In this document: in pieces, positions 25,949-34,617 of the stretch
Numbering within the stretch: position 1 is the first letter of the stretch
How the letters are laid out: every line of letters begins with the position of its first letter
DNA from: G965277745 sp965277745
GTDB taxonomy: Bacteria; Pseudomonadota; Gammaproteobacteria; Cardiobacteriales; Cardiobacteriaceae
NCBI GenBank assembly: GCA_965277745.1
Contig: OZ255837.1
Span: forward strand, 186,001-250,000
Length of the DNA stretch: 64,000 nt
Direction of reading: 5' to 3'
Made by a program: the position numbers and the translations under genes
The notes under the pieces: generated by a model
What the model was told of the DNA's origin: nothing
Seen by the model: the letters and a program-made list of their open reading frames with translations, nothing else
The model's database searches: none

Positions 25949-26821
25949 TTATACGAGAAAACGGAACCGCACTTCCCTGCCGTTCGTACACTGCGCGAGT
26001 CGTGAGCGACTTTCCCCGGTGAGTACGCCGATTTTCGGATAGCCGCCGATGGTTTGCGCATCTTTGTGCAGGACAATCGGCTGCCCTTCGTTGGTAATCT
26101 GTATCGCCCCTGGAACGATGCCTTCGGAGAGCAATTCCCCGCCGGCAAAGGAAAGCGGCAACTCGCCATAGAGCAGCGTTCCCATGCGGTCGCTGGCGCG
26201 TACCCGATAGCGCTGGGTGACGAAACGCTCACGTATCCGCTCGGAAAACGCCGCATATTGATAGGCGGGCGACACCTCGAAGGTGCCATCGCGATAATCG
26301 GGAAGCGCCTGACGCGCCATCCCCCGTTCCACGACGGAACGTTCATCGGTGAGGCTTTCAAGAACACTGCCGCAGCCGAGGCGCCGGGGGAAAAGATCAA
26401 TCCGGGCGCAAGTCGAACCACTGTCGAGAATAGACGGACAGTGGAAACCACCTTTCACCGCCAGATAGCAGTACTGTCCCAAACGCGGGAACCCTATCCG
26501 CAATTCCTGTCCTTCCTTGACATGGTGACTATGAAAATTGACCAAGGGTTTACCCTCCAGAGTCGGATTCGCGTACGCCCCCGCGATGGCGATGGTGGCG
26601 TCGGCAAGTACTTCCAGAATCGATCCCCCGGGGGCGATTTCCAACTGCACGGCGTTTTTCGGATTGTCGAGCAAACGATTGTTGACGGCGAAGGCCAATT
26701 CGTCCATGGCACCGCTTTGCGGAAAACCGAGCGCCATGTGTCCGAAACGCCCCAAATCCTGCAACTGGGTAACAAGCGCCGCTTCTCTGATACGAAAAAG
26801 CGCTGTCACCGCGCTGCCCAC
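25949..26821 (-). CDS. pxpC: 5-oxoprolinase subunit PxpC (KipA-like)
   Basis: A 290-residue cyclophilin-like-domain protein of the PxpC/KipA (carboxyltransferase C/D subdomain) family. It has LVTQLQDLGRFGHMALGFPQ, SGAMDELAFAVNNRLLDNP, the QLEIAPGGS region and AVKGGFHCPSILDSGSTCAR. With PxpA and PxpB it forms the ATP-dependent 5-oxoprolinase that opens 5-oxoproline (pyroglutamate) to glutamate. Its start overlaps the end of pxpB by 16 bp. An IS5-type element sits immediately downstream. Confidence 0.9.
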   Translation of the reverse strand: MGSAVTALFRIREAALVTQLQDLGRFGHMALGFPQSGAMDELAFAVNNRLLDNPKNAVQLEIAPGGSILEVLADATIAIAGAYANPTLEGKPLVNFHSHHVKEGQELRIGFPRLGQYCYLAVKGGFHCPSILDSGSTCARIDLFPRRLGCGSVLESLTDERSVVERGMARQALPDYRDGTFEVSPAYQYAAFSERIRERFVTQRYRVRASDRMGTLLYGELPLSFAGGELLSEGIVPGAIQITNEGQPIVLHKDAQTIGGYPKIGVLTGESRSRLAQCTNGREVRFRFLV

Positions 26822-27489
26822 GTATCGAATTGCGCGCGATCGATCGCTTGAAAACGCACCCGGTCGCCGGGCATAAAGCGCGAATAGATCCCCTGTTCCG
26901 GCGCGTAAAGCGACATCGGCGTGCGCCCGATAATCTGCCAGCCTCCGGGAGAAGTCAGGGGATAACAGCCGGTCTGTTTACCGGCAATCCCGACACTTCC
27001 AGCGGGGACTTCTTTCGCTTTGGCATGGCGCACGGTCGCGATGGCATCATCCACGTAGCCGAGAAAGGCGAAACCGGGGAGAAAACCGATACAATAGACA
27101 TCATAGACGCGGGCACTGTGCAAGGTGATCACGGCTTCCCGCGTCAATCCACAGCGTTCCCCCAAACGCGGCAAATCGGGGGCAAAATCGTCTCCCTGAT
27201 AACAGACGGGAATCACCACTTCGCGCCCGTCCGGTAAATCCAAGCAAGGATTGCCGAGCCATTGTTCGGCGGCGGCCGCGAACATCGCGGCGTCCCCCCC
27301 GTCGGTGTAACGCAAAAGCAGGCTGCGATAGGCCGGAACTGCATCGTGAATCGCTGGAAACTGTTTCAAGAGCGCGCGCGCGAGCCCCTGTAACAACGCC
27401 GGATAAGCCGCTCTCGTCGGTAACGGCAGATAGCCGATGATGGCGTTTTGACCGGCCGCCTGCCAGTTCAGCCGCGAATTCGTGTCCAT
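26806..27489 (-). CDS. pxpB: 5-oxoprolinase subunit PxpB (KipI-like)
   Basis: A 227-residue protein with the KipI/PxpB pattern: VIPVCYQGDDFAPDLPRLGE, HSARVYDVYCIGFLPGFAFL, GYVDDAIATVRHAK and GSVGIAGKQTGCYPLTSPGG. It partners PxpC. In Bacillus the homologue KipI also inhibits sporulation kinase A, but the gene context here points to 5-oxoproline hydrolysis. It overlaps pxpA by 22 bp and pxpC by 16 bp, so the three are translated together. Confidence 0.92.
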   Translation of the reverse strand: MDTNSRLNWQAAGQNAIIGYLPLPTRAAYPALLQGLARALLKQFPAIHDAVPAYRSLLLRYTDGGDAAMFAAAAEQWLGNPCLDLPDGREVVIPVCYQGDDFAPDLPRLGERCGLTREAVITLHSARVYDVYCIGFLPGFAFLGYVDDAIATVRHAKAKEVPAGSVGIAGKQTGCYPLTSPGGWQIIGRTPMSLYAPEQGIYSRFMPGDRVRFQAIDRAQFDTWAAR

Positions 27490-28193
27490 CGCCGGATTGC
27501 TTCCACGGAGACAGGATGATCTCCGTGGACACAGATGGTAGACGCCTCGCCCACTTCGAGATCGCTGCCGTCGACGGCGCGAATTTTTCCGTTGCGTACG
27601 ATCCCCTCGAGTTGGGCGACAATCCGTTCCGGCGTGCTGTGGACAGCGTCGCGACAGTCGCGTGAGCGCAGCAATCCGCTGGGTTCATAGGCGCGATCGG
27701 CAAAGACCTCCCACCAAATCGTCAATCCATTTTCCCGTGCGATCCACCTTTGTTGGCGCTGACGCGGATTGGTTGGCACCATCACCGCGAGCGTCGGGTC
27801 GAGCGACGCCACCGCCCGACAGATCGCCGCGAAAACCGTATCGTCTTCGAGCATGTCGTGATTCATCGCCCCATGCGGTTTCACATAGGCCGGTTTCAGT
27901 GCCGTTTCCGCGGCCAGCGCGGTCAACGTAAGAATCTGTTCACGGACGCTCGCCTCCAGTTCCGCGAGCGGCAGGGAAAGGCTTCTACGCCCGAAAGTCG
28001 CGCGTTCGCCATAGCCAGGATGGGCGCCAGGCGTCACTCCATGGCGTTTGGCGAGCGCCAAGGTGCTGCGCATGGCGTTCACGCCACCGGCATGGGCGCC
28101 GCAGCAGATGCTGGCGCAATCCAGATACGCCATGAGGCGACTGTCGTCGTAGCCCTCGCCGACATCGGCATTGAGCAGCCAAGGCGACATCAT
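27468..28193 (-). CDS. pxpA: 5-oxoprolinase subunit PxpA (LamB/YcsF family)
   Basis: A 241-residue member of the LamB/YcsF family. Signatures include the N-terminal LLNADVGEGYDDSRLM, ASICCGAHAGG, GAHPGYGERATFGRR, YVKPHGAMNHDM and SICVHGDHP-like STICVHGDHP. It supplies the conserved Asp/His-rich site of the 5-oxoprolinase complex. It starts within the dctM stop (4-bp overlap), linking uptake and catabolism. Confidence 0.93.
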   Translation of the reverse strand: MMSPWLLNADVGEGYDDSRLMAYLDCASICCGAHAGGVNAMRSTLALAKRHGVTPGAHPGYGERATFGRRSLSLPLAELEASVREQILTLTALAAETALKPAYVKPHGAMNHDMLEDDTVFAAICRAVASLDPTLAVMVPTNPRQRQQRWIARENGLTIWWEVFADRAYEPSGLLRSRDCRDAVHSTPERIVAQLEGIVRNGKIRAVDGSDLEVGEASTICVHGDHPVSVEAIRRWTRIRG

Positions 28194-29497
28194 CGGTGGA
28201 TCGCCGTCATCGTTTGCGGAAGCCAGGTCACGATCCCCGGAAAAGCTCCAATGAGGATCAGGGCGAGCACCAGAACCGCGAAAAACGGCAACGTATAGCG
28301 GGCGATTTGCAAGAGATCCTTGCCGGAGAGCGCCTGTAGCACGAAGAGATTGAACCCGACCGGCGGGGTGATCTGCGCCATTTCGACGACAATGACGAGA
28401 TAAATGCCGAACCAGAGCGGATTGATGCCCGCGGCCTGCACCATCGGCAGGATCGTCGCGGTGGTCAGCAAAATCACGGAAACGCCATCGAGAAAACAGC
28501 CAAGCACGATAAAAAGCAAAGTAAGCGCGACCAGAAGAAGCCCTGGTGAGAGATGCAACATCTTGACATATTCAGCCAGTGCCTGCGGAAGACCGATAAA
28601 GCCCATGGCATTGGTGAGCACCGCGGCCGCGATCATGATAAAGAGGAGCATGGCGCTGGTGTTCACCGTCGCCATCAGCCCTTCTTTGAACACCTGCCAG
28701 GTAAGACTGCCTTCCAGCCTGGTGAGAATCAGCGCACCGAGGACGCCGATGGCGGAAGCTTCGGTCGGCGAGGCAACGCCGCTGTAGATCGAGCCAAGCA
28801 CGGTGACGATCAATACCACGACCGGCAACAGTTTCAAGGTACTCCGCCATCTGCCGCGATCCGCCGACACTTCGGCAGGTGGCGCGGCATCCGGATGGAT
28901 TAAATTGTAAAGTATCGTATAACCCATGAACAGGCAGATCAGCAGGACGCCGGGGAAAACGCCGGCGATGAACAGTCGCGAGACGGAAATCTCTGCCGCC
29001 ACCGCATAAACGATCATCATGATCGACGGCGGAATCAAAAGTCCCAGTGTACCAGCGCCGCCCAGGGTGGCGATGGCGAAGGATTCACGGTAACCGAGTC
29101 GTTTGAGTTGCGGCAAAGTGACCTTCCCGAGTGTTGCGACCGTTGCCGCCGATGAACCGCAGACGGCGGCGAACAGTCCGCTGGCAAGGATGTTCACGTG
29201 AAACAGTCGTCCGGGAATACGATTGAGCCACACTGAAAGTCCGTCGAAAAGATGCTGTGCCAGCGCCGAACGAAACAAGATCTCTCCCATCCAGATGAAC
29301 ATCGGCAGCGGCGCCAACGTCCAGCTGGAAACCGCCCCCCAGGAAATGGTCGCGACAATCTGCCCGTAATTTGCCATCTCGATCAGCAGATAAGCGATCA
29401 CCGAGACCAGGAACAAGGAAAGAGAAACCCACAATCCAGCGGCGAGCGAGGCAAAGAGCACGAAAAGGAGAATGGCCGCCATCATTATCTGACTCAT
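28190..29497 (-). CDS. dctM: TRAP transporter large permease (DctM)
   Basis: A 435-residue inner-membrane protein with about 12 hydrophobic segments. Family motifs include WTLAPLPMFIWMGEILFRS, CGSSAATVATLGKVTLPQLK, IPPSIMMIVYAVAAEISVSR and ITPPVGFNLFVLQAL. It is the main ion-driven translocation subunit of a TRAP system for an organic acid. It overlaps dctQ by 4 bp upstream and pxpA by 4 bp downstream, which suggests that the imported acid is 5-oxoproline. Confidence 0.93.
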   Translation of the reverse strand: MSQIMMAAILLFVLFASLAAGLWVSLSLFLVSVIAYLLIEMANYGQIVATISWGAVSSWTLAPLPMFIWMGEILFRSALAQHLFDGLSVWLNRIPGRLFHVNILASGLFAAVCGSSAATVATLGKVTLPQLKRLGYRESFAIATLGGAGTLGLLIPPSIMMIVYAVAAEISVSRLFIAGVFPGVLLICLFMGYTILYNLIHPDAAPPAEVSADRGRWRSTLKLLPVVVLIVTVLGSIYSGVASPTEASAIGVLGALILTRLEGSLTWQVFKEGLMATVNTSAMLLFIMIAAAVLTNAMGFIGLPQALAEYVKMLHLSPGLLLVALTLLFIVLGCFLDGVSVILLTTATILPMVQAAGINPLWFGIYLVIVVEMAQITPPVGFNLFVLQALSGKDLLQIARYTLPFFAVLVLALILIGAFPGIVTWLPQTMTAIHR

Positions 29498-30024
29498 GAC
29501 CTGTCTGCGCTCCGCCCGCTCGTTCGCCGCTTTTCACAAACAAAAATCTCCGTTAACGTATAGTCGAGCAGGGAAAGAGCGAACAAAACGGTACCTGCCA
29601 GCATCGGTAATTGTACGAGCCACAACGGCAAAGGCACTTCCCCGTCCGTGACATCGGCGAAAACGAAGGATTCGCGAATCAGGGCAAAAGCGTGGAAAAT
29701 GAAAACAGCCACCATTACTGTCGCCAGGACGCCGCTCGAGATATTCACATAACGCCGCTGTCGAGTGAGCAGACGCGCGAGGAATAACTCCACACGAATA
29801 TGCGCGCGACAGTGCATGGTATAGGCGAGCCCGAGAAAGGCCGACCACACGACACAGAAACCGATCATATCTCCCGAGGAAGGAATGTGCCGGTCAACCT
29901 GCCGGGCGATGATCTGGGCGAGAATCAGGAAAAACATCGCGACCACGCACAATGCCGCCGCCGCGCCCGCCAAGGTATAAAGGGCATCGGCAAGCCGTCT
30001 CAAGCGTCTCGCGAAGGTATTCAT
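29494..30024 (-). CDS. dctQ: TRAP transporter small permease (DctQ)
   Basis: A 176-residue protein with four hydrophobic segments and the DctQ pattern (MIGFCVVWSAFLGLAYTMHC, then RAHIRVELF). It joins the large permease in the membrane. I start at ATG 30024 (MNTFARR) because it overlaps the dctP stop as ATGA. A longer upstream frame would run inside dctP. Confidence 0.88.
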   Translation of the reverse strand: MNTFARRLRRLADALYTLAGAAAALCVVAMFFLILAQIIARQVDRHIPSSGDMIGFCVVWSAFLGLAYTMHCRAHIRVELFLARLLTRQRRYVNISSGVLATVMVAVFIFHAFALIRESFVFADVTDGEVPLPLWLVQLPMLAGTVLFALSLLDYTLTEIFVCEKRRTSGRSADRS

Positions 30025-30983
30025 TCCTTCCTGAAGGCGGAAAGGATTTTCCGGCCTTCGGGCCCGGCTTCTTCGCCCCATTGCGCGGCCATTTTTTCAC
30101 CGATTTCGTCAAGCGCTCTCTTAATTTGCGGTGAAGGCTCGGCAATCGTCATGCCATGATTGGCCAGCGTTTTCAGATTCGCTTGATTGTCCTCGACAGA
30201 CATCGTAAAACCGCGCGCTTGTGCCGTGCGCGCGGCGGCGAGAATTTTTTCGCGGCTGTCCTCGTCCAGACGGCGCCATTGGCGCTTGTTGAGGAAAACC
30301 ATGTTCTTCGGATACCAGGCGTTCACCGAGGTGAAATACTTGACGAAATCCCATGCCTGTGACGTCACCCCCGTACTACTGGAAGTGATCATCGCATCGA
30401 TCTGGGAAGTGGTGAATGCCTGGGCGATATCGGAAACCTCGATCGTCGTCGGTACGGCACCGAGTTGCGCGGCAATGGCCGCCGTCTGCGCGTTATAGGC
30501 TCGAATTTTCTTCCCTTGAAAGTCCTCGATTGTTTCCACCGGCGCGTTGGTGTAGAAATTCTGCCCCGGCCAGGGCACCGTGTAGAGGAGTACCACGCCT
30601 TTCTCTGCCAATTTCTCGGCAACGGCGGAGGAGGAAACGCGCCATAGCTTTTCCGCCGCGGCATAATCCGTAGCGAGAAAGGGCAACGTATCCAGTTTGA
30701 ACAACGGATCGTCATTGCCGAGGCTGGAGATCAGCAGTTCCCCCAGGGCGATTTGATCCGAGCGCACCGCCCTGAAAATCTCCGGTGCCTTGTAAAGCGC
30801 CCCGCCGCTATGCAAGACGATCTTGACCTTGCCATCGGTCGCCGTTTCCACGTCCTCGATGAACTTCTTGATATTTTGCGTATGAAATTGACGATCTGGA
30901 TAGGGTGTGGCCATATGCCAGGTGACTGCCTTCCCCCTTGCCAGCGCCAAGGTGAAAACGGCCCATACAATCCACTTTTTCAT
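30021..30983 (-). CDS. dctP: TRAP transporter periplasmic substrate-binding protein (DctP)
   Basis: A 320-residue solute-binding protein with a short N-terminal signal region (WIVWAVFTLALARGKA). Family blocks are HMATPYPDRQFHTQNIKKFI, LHSGGALYKAPEIFRAVRSD, and the conserved arginine region FQGKKIRAYN that contacts a carboxylate, followed by TSSSTGVTSQAWDFVKYF. It delivers its ligand to DctQM. As first gene of dctPQM-pxpABC it most likely binds 5-oxoproline (inference from linkage). The 150 bp upstream should hold the operon promoter, but I see no clear regulator site. Confidence 0.9.
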   Translation of the reverse strand: MKKWIVWAVFTLALARGKAVTWHMATPYPDRQFHTQNIKKFIEDVETATDGKVKIVLHSGGALYKAPEIFRAVRSDQIALGELLISSLGNDDPLFKLDTLPFLATDYAAAEKLWRVSSSAVAEKLAEKGVVLLYTVPWPGQNFYTNAPVETIEDFQGKKIRAYNAQTAAIAAQLGAVPTTIEVSDIAQAFTTSQIDAMITSSSTGVTSQAWDFVKYFTSVNAWYPKNMVFLNKRQWRRLDEDSREKILAAARTAQARGFTMSVEDNQANLKTLANHGMTIAEPSPQIKRALDEIGEKMAAQWGEEAGPEGRKILSAFRKE

Positions 30984-31179
30984 TCTTCTCCCCCGGTTTT
31001 TTACATCTACTTGGAGTGTATTTCGATTTTGCGATTAAAGCAAATTTCATCCCCGCCGCGCGGCATGAAGCGTGACAAGGGGTTGCCGCGACCGCGCCTT
31101 GATTGCGAATCTCTCGAGCGTGCAGAGCGCGCGTCACTTTGCCTCGCCGACGAATCCCCGCCCCATCGCGAAACCGCGC

Positions 31180-31836
31180 TTACCAGCGCTCGATCGTCCC
31201 GTCTGTATGGGACATCAACACGACGTCGGCCCGTTCCTTGGCGAAGATTCCGACGGTAACCACCCCGGCAATATTGTTGATCGTCTGTTCCAGGGCGAGC
31301 GGATCGCCGATCGATAGATAATGGACGTCGAGAATCCAGTTGCCGTTGTCGGTGACGATCCCTTGACGCCAGCGCGGTTCGCCGCCGAGTTTGACCAATT
31401 CGCGCGCCACATAGCTGCGCGCCATCGGAATCACTTCCACCGGCAACGGGAATTTTCCGAGCACCGCCACTTTCTTCGAAATATCGACGATACAGAGAAA
31501 TTTCTCCGCCGCCGCGGCAATGATTTTCTCCCGCGTGAGCGCCGCGCCGCCGCCTTTGATCATGCATTTTCGCGCATTGATCTCGTCACAGCCGTCGACA
31601 TACACGGCGACCGGATCGCTGGCGTTGAGATCGCCGACGCGATACCCTGCCGCCTGCAAGGCGCGTGTGGTCTCCTGCGAAGAAGAAACGAGATCACGAA
31701 AACGCATGCCCGAGCGACCAAGCGCGGTCACAAAACACGAAACGGTGGAACCGCTGCCGACGCCAAGGACGATATTTTCCTCGATTTCCTCGAGCGCCGC
31801 CGCCGCGACTTGCTCTTTCAGGCTCTGCTGTTGCAT
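31180..31836 (-). CDS. rpiA: Ribose-5-phosphate isomerase A
   Basis: A 218-residue enzyme interconverting ribose-5-phosphate and ribulose-5-phosphate in the pentose phosphate pathway. Motifs are LGVGSGSTVSCF, VYVDGCDEINARKCMIKGGG (usual form DGADE, here DGCDE), ALTREKIIAAAAEKFLCIVD and the lysine/proline block KFPLPVEVIPMA. Full length. It appears monocistronic. The DNA just upstream of it is an acquired Fic/IS block. Confidence 0.95.
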   Translation of the reverse strand: MQQQSLKEQVAAAALEEIEENIVLGVGSGSTVSCFVTALGRSGMRFRDLVSSSQETTRALQAAGYRVGDLNASDPVAVYVDGCDEINARKCMIKGGGAALTREKIIAAAAEKFLCIVDISKKVAVLGKFPLPVEVIPMARSYVARELVKLGGEPRWRQGIVTDNGNWILDVHYLSIGDPLALEQTINNIAGVVTVGIFAKERADVVLMSHTDGTIERW

Positions 31837-31972
31837 TTTCTCTCCATCAAAAGATTATCGGATAAAAGGACGACAAAGCCCCCTTCAGAACCACGGAAGA
31901 AAAGGCAAAGGATCGCGCTGATTGTTTCCGCCGACGTACAGCCAACCCGTCCCTTTAGTGGTTAGTGGGTAG

Positions 31973-32007
31973 AAAGCCGCCAGATTTGCCCGTCTGGTGG
32001 CTTTTTT
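31973..32007 (+). terminator. Rho-independent terminator-like hairpin
   Basis: A 12-bp stem (AAAGCCGCCAGA with TCTGGTGGCTTT, one G-T pair) closes an 8-nt loop, and a T-run follows on the plus strand. On the minus strand the stem is followed by TTTCT, so it may also stop transcripts coming from the fic locus. It marks the boundary between rpiA and the acquired block. Confidence 0.7.
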
Positions 32008-32014
32008 GCTTGCA

Positions 32015-32241
32015 TCATCGTTCCCGCTCCTGATCCTGATCGGTCTGTTCTCGGTGCGGCGTTTGACGTTGTTTCTGATTGGCTTCGCCGTTGCGGCCAA
32101 AGTCTGCAATTTCTCCGGCGTTCAGGTGCTTTTTAATCCGCTTTACCACGGCCTCTATGCTAGCCGCTTGCGCCTTCGGCTGGCCGGGCATCTTTGATTC
32201 AAAGTAAGCGGTTAACGTGTGCAAAGTCCGGTACGCCTTGC
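32015..32241 (-). pseudogene. Frame-shifted C-terminal extension of the Fic toxin
   Basis: Directly past the fic stop, another minus-strand frame reads HPELGKAYRTLHTLTAYFES, then KMPGQPKAQAASIEAVVKRI and KKHLNAGEI. This kind of helical tail follows toxin domains such as Fic or zeta in plasmid proteins. Adding or removing a base in fic near 32256-32262 (EALKHTRS-stop versus EALEAHPELGK) would join it in one frame. I therefore read it as the lost tail of the Fic protein, not a separate gene. Confidence 0.55.
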
Positions 32242-32994
32242 CTAGCTCCGGGTGTGCTTCAAGGCTTCATACTCGGGCATCTGTTCGAACGCCACGGCGC
32301 GGGTAGGGCGCACAGCATCGTGCAACAAGTCGGGCAAGGCTCGGTTGCCTTGTAGCCTGTCTGTGGTGTACAGAATGCGCTGCATTGTGCTTTCGCTCTG
32401 GATGTTCGGCATTGCCAAGGCGTTAACGCTAAGGTCGCAGGCGACATAAAGCAAGTCGCGGCCTACGTCGCTGTTTCCGAAGCGTTCCCAATCCAGCACG
32501 TACCCGGCTGACCGGGCAAGCTGTTTGGTGAAAGTGCGCAGCGTGCGGCTGTTACCGTCGCTGAACGGGTGGATGTAATCCAGCTCCGTGTAAATCTTGG
32601 CAAGCTGTGCGGTAAATTCCGGCGTTTTCAGGTCGCGCAATTTTTCAGGATCGGCAGCGGCAAGCGCCTTATCAAGCGGGGCGGTGGCTGCGTCGTCCAT
32701 GCGCGAATAGGCAACAAAAAATGAACCGTCGACGGTCGATAGGCCGCGCTGTTTTATCCAATCCACGCCATCGGGTACAGCTGGGCGAAATTCGCCCGGC
32801 GTGACATCATCGAACCCGGCCCCTGGCAAATCTTGGAATATGCGCCGGTTGACTTCCTTCAAGTGCGCGGCATCGAAGCGGCCCTGTACCGAGTCTAGTT
32901 CAAGCTCTACAATACGCCTGAACGTGTAATCGGATTCGAGCCGCTGCCGCTGCTCTTCCGTCAAACCTTTAACGTTCGTGGGCTTGTTTTGCAT
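32242..32994 (-). CDS. fic: Fic-domain toxin (probable AMP-transferase), C-terminally frameshifted
   Basis: A 250-residue Fic protein. The active-site motif HPFSDGNSRTLR (residues 142-153) carries the catalytic histidine and the phosphate-binding and arginine residues. GRFDAAHLKEVNRRIFQ is the usual N-terminal Fic block. Such enzymes transfer AMP to target proteins such as gyrase or topoisomerase IV and are held by an antitoxin helix. The upstream partner gene overlaps by 26 bp. The catalytic core is intact, so toxicity may persist although about 75 C-terminal residues have slipped out of frame. Confidence 0.85.
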   Translation of the reverse strand: MQNKPTNVKGLTEEQRQRLESDYTFRRIVELELDSVQGRFDAAHLKEVNRRIFQDLPGAGFDDVTPGEFRPAVPDGVDWIKQRGLSTVDGSFFVAYSRMDDAATAPLDKALAAADPEKLRDLKTPEFTAQLAKIYTELDYIHPFSDGNSRTLRTFTKQLARSAGYVLDWERFGNSDVGRDLLYVACDLSVNALAMPNIQSESTMQRILYTTDRLQGNRALPDLLHDAVRPTRAVAFEQMPEYEALKHTRS

Positions 32995-33322
32995 CTGGCT
33001 TCACCTGTACGAACTCGGCAAGCTGGATGCCTCCCGCAATGAATCGCAGTGCGTCGGCTTCGGCGGCCTTGGAAGGCTTGAAGCCTTCCAGTCCTACCGA
33101 TGCGCGGGCGAAATCCACGGCGGCTTTACGGCGGCGGCGTTCGGCCAGGGAAAACGGATCATCAATAGTGGCGTTATCCCGTTGCAGGGATTCACTGACA
33201 TAAGCCCGCATGAATTCGCGCAATACTTGCGCGGCTGGCCGGTCGGCCAATGCGACAGCTTCCGAAAAATCGGAACGCAAATCAGGTTCAACCCGAAACG
33301 TCATTTGCACTTCTTTAGACAT
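32969..33322 (-). CDS. Fic antitoxin with ribbon-helix-helix start and VbhA-like inhibitory motif
   Basis: A 117-residue protein. Residues 5-45 (VQMTFRVEPDLRSDFSEAVA, then AAQVLREFMRAYV) resemble a ribbon-helix-helix DNA-binding domain. Residues 75-80 read SVGLEG, fitting the [S/T]xxxE[G/N] motif by which class I Fic antitoxins such as VbhA block ATP binding in the toxin. I start at ATG 33322, after a purine-rich stretch (GAAAGAGG). The 26-bp overlap with fic suggests coupled translation, and the DNA-binding part suggests self-repression. The combination is inferred from motifs only. Confidence 0.65.
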   Translation of the reverse strand: MSKEVQMTFRVEPDLRSDFSEAVALADRPAAQVLREFMRAYVSESLQRDNATIDDPFSLAERRRRKAAVDFARASVGLEGFKPSKAAEADALRFIAGGIQLAEFVQVKPDAKQAHER

Positions 33323-33499
33323 GGCGTGTACCTCTTTCAAAAACAACGAACTGGCGTATGTGACAGACTCTAGCCTAATGTATGTATATTGTACAGTAAA
33401 ATGATGAACATGGCTAGTCATATGGAACTGAAAATCGCTTCATAAATTGATTGAGGAGACATAGACTCTGGGACGTTTGACTATCCCGGAGGGTGTTTT

Positions 33500-34603
33500 A
33501 TGCCAGGCAGAAAGGGGCGGCCATCACCGCCATTGGTTTTGAGTTCTGAGGAGCGTGACTACCTTGAGCGTCAGGTTCGGCGACACCGGGCTCCCCGTTC
33601 TTTTTCCGATCGATACCGGATGGTCCTGCGTTGCGCCGACGGGCTTTCGAGCAAGGAGGTTGGAGCCGAGCTCGGATTTCACGAGCACACGGTGGGCAAG
33701 TGGCGGCGGCGGTTCGTCAAGGATCGTGTGGACGGCCTTCTCGATGAGGCACGCCCCGGCCGCCCGCGCACAGTTGAAGACGATCAGGTCGCGGCGGTCA
33801 TTGAACGGACATTGCACAGCAAGCCCCGTGACGCCACCCATTGGTCCATCCGTTCGATGGCGAAGGAAACAGGCCTGTCACACACGACGATCCGCCGCAT
33901 TTGGAATGCCTTTGGCCTCCAACCCCATCGCAGCGATACCTTCAAACTGTCCAGTGACCCTTTGTTCGTCGAGAAGGTTCGCGATATCGTCGGCCTCTAT
34001 TTCTCGCCGCCCAACCGGGCCTTGGTGTTGTCCGTTGACGAGAAGAGCCAGATCCAGGCATTGGACCGCTCCCAACCCATTCTGCCAATGGCCCCCGGCA
34101 TCCCCGAACGGCAGACCCACGATTATGTGCGTCATGGCACGACATCGCTGTTCGCGGCTCTCGACGTGGCCAGCGGCTTTGTGATCGGGAAATGCTACAA
34201 GCGCCACAGGGCCAAAGAGTTTCTGTCCTTTCTGAAGGAAATCGACGCCAATATGCCCGATGATCTGGATATCCATATCATCATGGACAATTACGCCACC
34301 CACAAAACCAAGGAGGTCAAAGCGTGGCTCGCCCGCCGACCGCGCTACCACCTCCACTTCACCCCCACATCGGCATCATCGATCAATCAGGTCGAGCGTT
34401 GGTTTGCCGAACTCACCCGCAAACAGTTACAGCGGGGAGCGCATACCTCTGTCAAATCCCTGGAAGCCGATATCACCAAATTCATTCAGTGCCACAACGA
34501 GAACCCAAAGCCTTTCAAATGGACGAAATCTGCTGATGAAATCCTGGCCTCCGTCAGGCGCTTTTGCCAACGTGCTGATCAAACATTATGCGGCGAACTT
34601 TAG
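33500..34603 (+). CDS. IS630-family transposase (apparently intact)
   Basis: A 367-residue transposase. It has an N-terminal helix-turn-helix (RYRMVLRCADGLSSKEVGAE, then HEHTVGKWRRRF). The catalytic residues appear as D in LVLSVDEKSQIQALDR, D in IIMDNYATHKT and E in SINQVERWFAELTRKQLQRG. No frameshift is seen, and it is more GC-rich than the neighbouring mobile DNA. The ATG is preceded by GGAGG. I could not fix the element's ends by eye; they should lie near 33440-33470 and 34605-34617. An IS5-type element is inserted directly behind it. Confidence 0.88.
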   Translation: MPGRKGRPSPPLVLSSEERDYLERQVRRHRAPRSFSDRYRMVLRCADGLSSKEVGAELGFHEHTVGKWRRRFVKDRVDGLLDEARPGRPRTVEDDQVAAVIERTLHSKPRDATHWSIRSMAKETGLSHTTIRRIWNAFGLQPHRSDTFKLSSDPLFVEKVRDIVGLYFSPPNRALVLSVDEKSQIQALDRSQPILPMAPGIPERQTHDYVRHGTTSLFAALDVASGFVIGKCYKRHRAKEFLSFLKEIDANMPDDLDIHIIMDNYATHKTKEVKAWLARRPRYHLHFTPTSASSINQVERWFAELTRKQLQRGAHTSVKSLEADITKFIQCHNENPKPFKWTKSADEILASVRRFCQRADQTLCGEL

Positions 34604-34617
34604 ATTCAGGTGACTAG

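Noticed and set aside
31885..32109. Small minus-strand frame reaching towards rpiA
   Set aside because: It passes through a terminator-like hairpin and has no motif; the credible coding signal there is the frame-shifted Fic tail.
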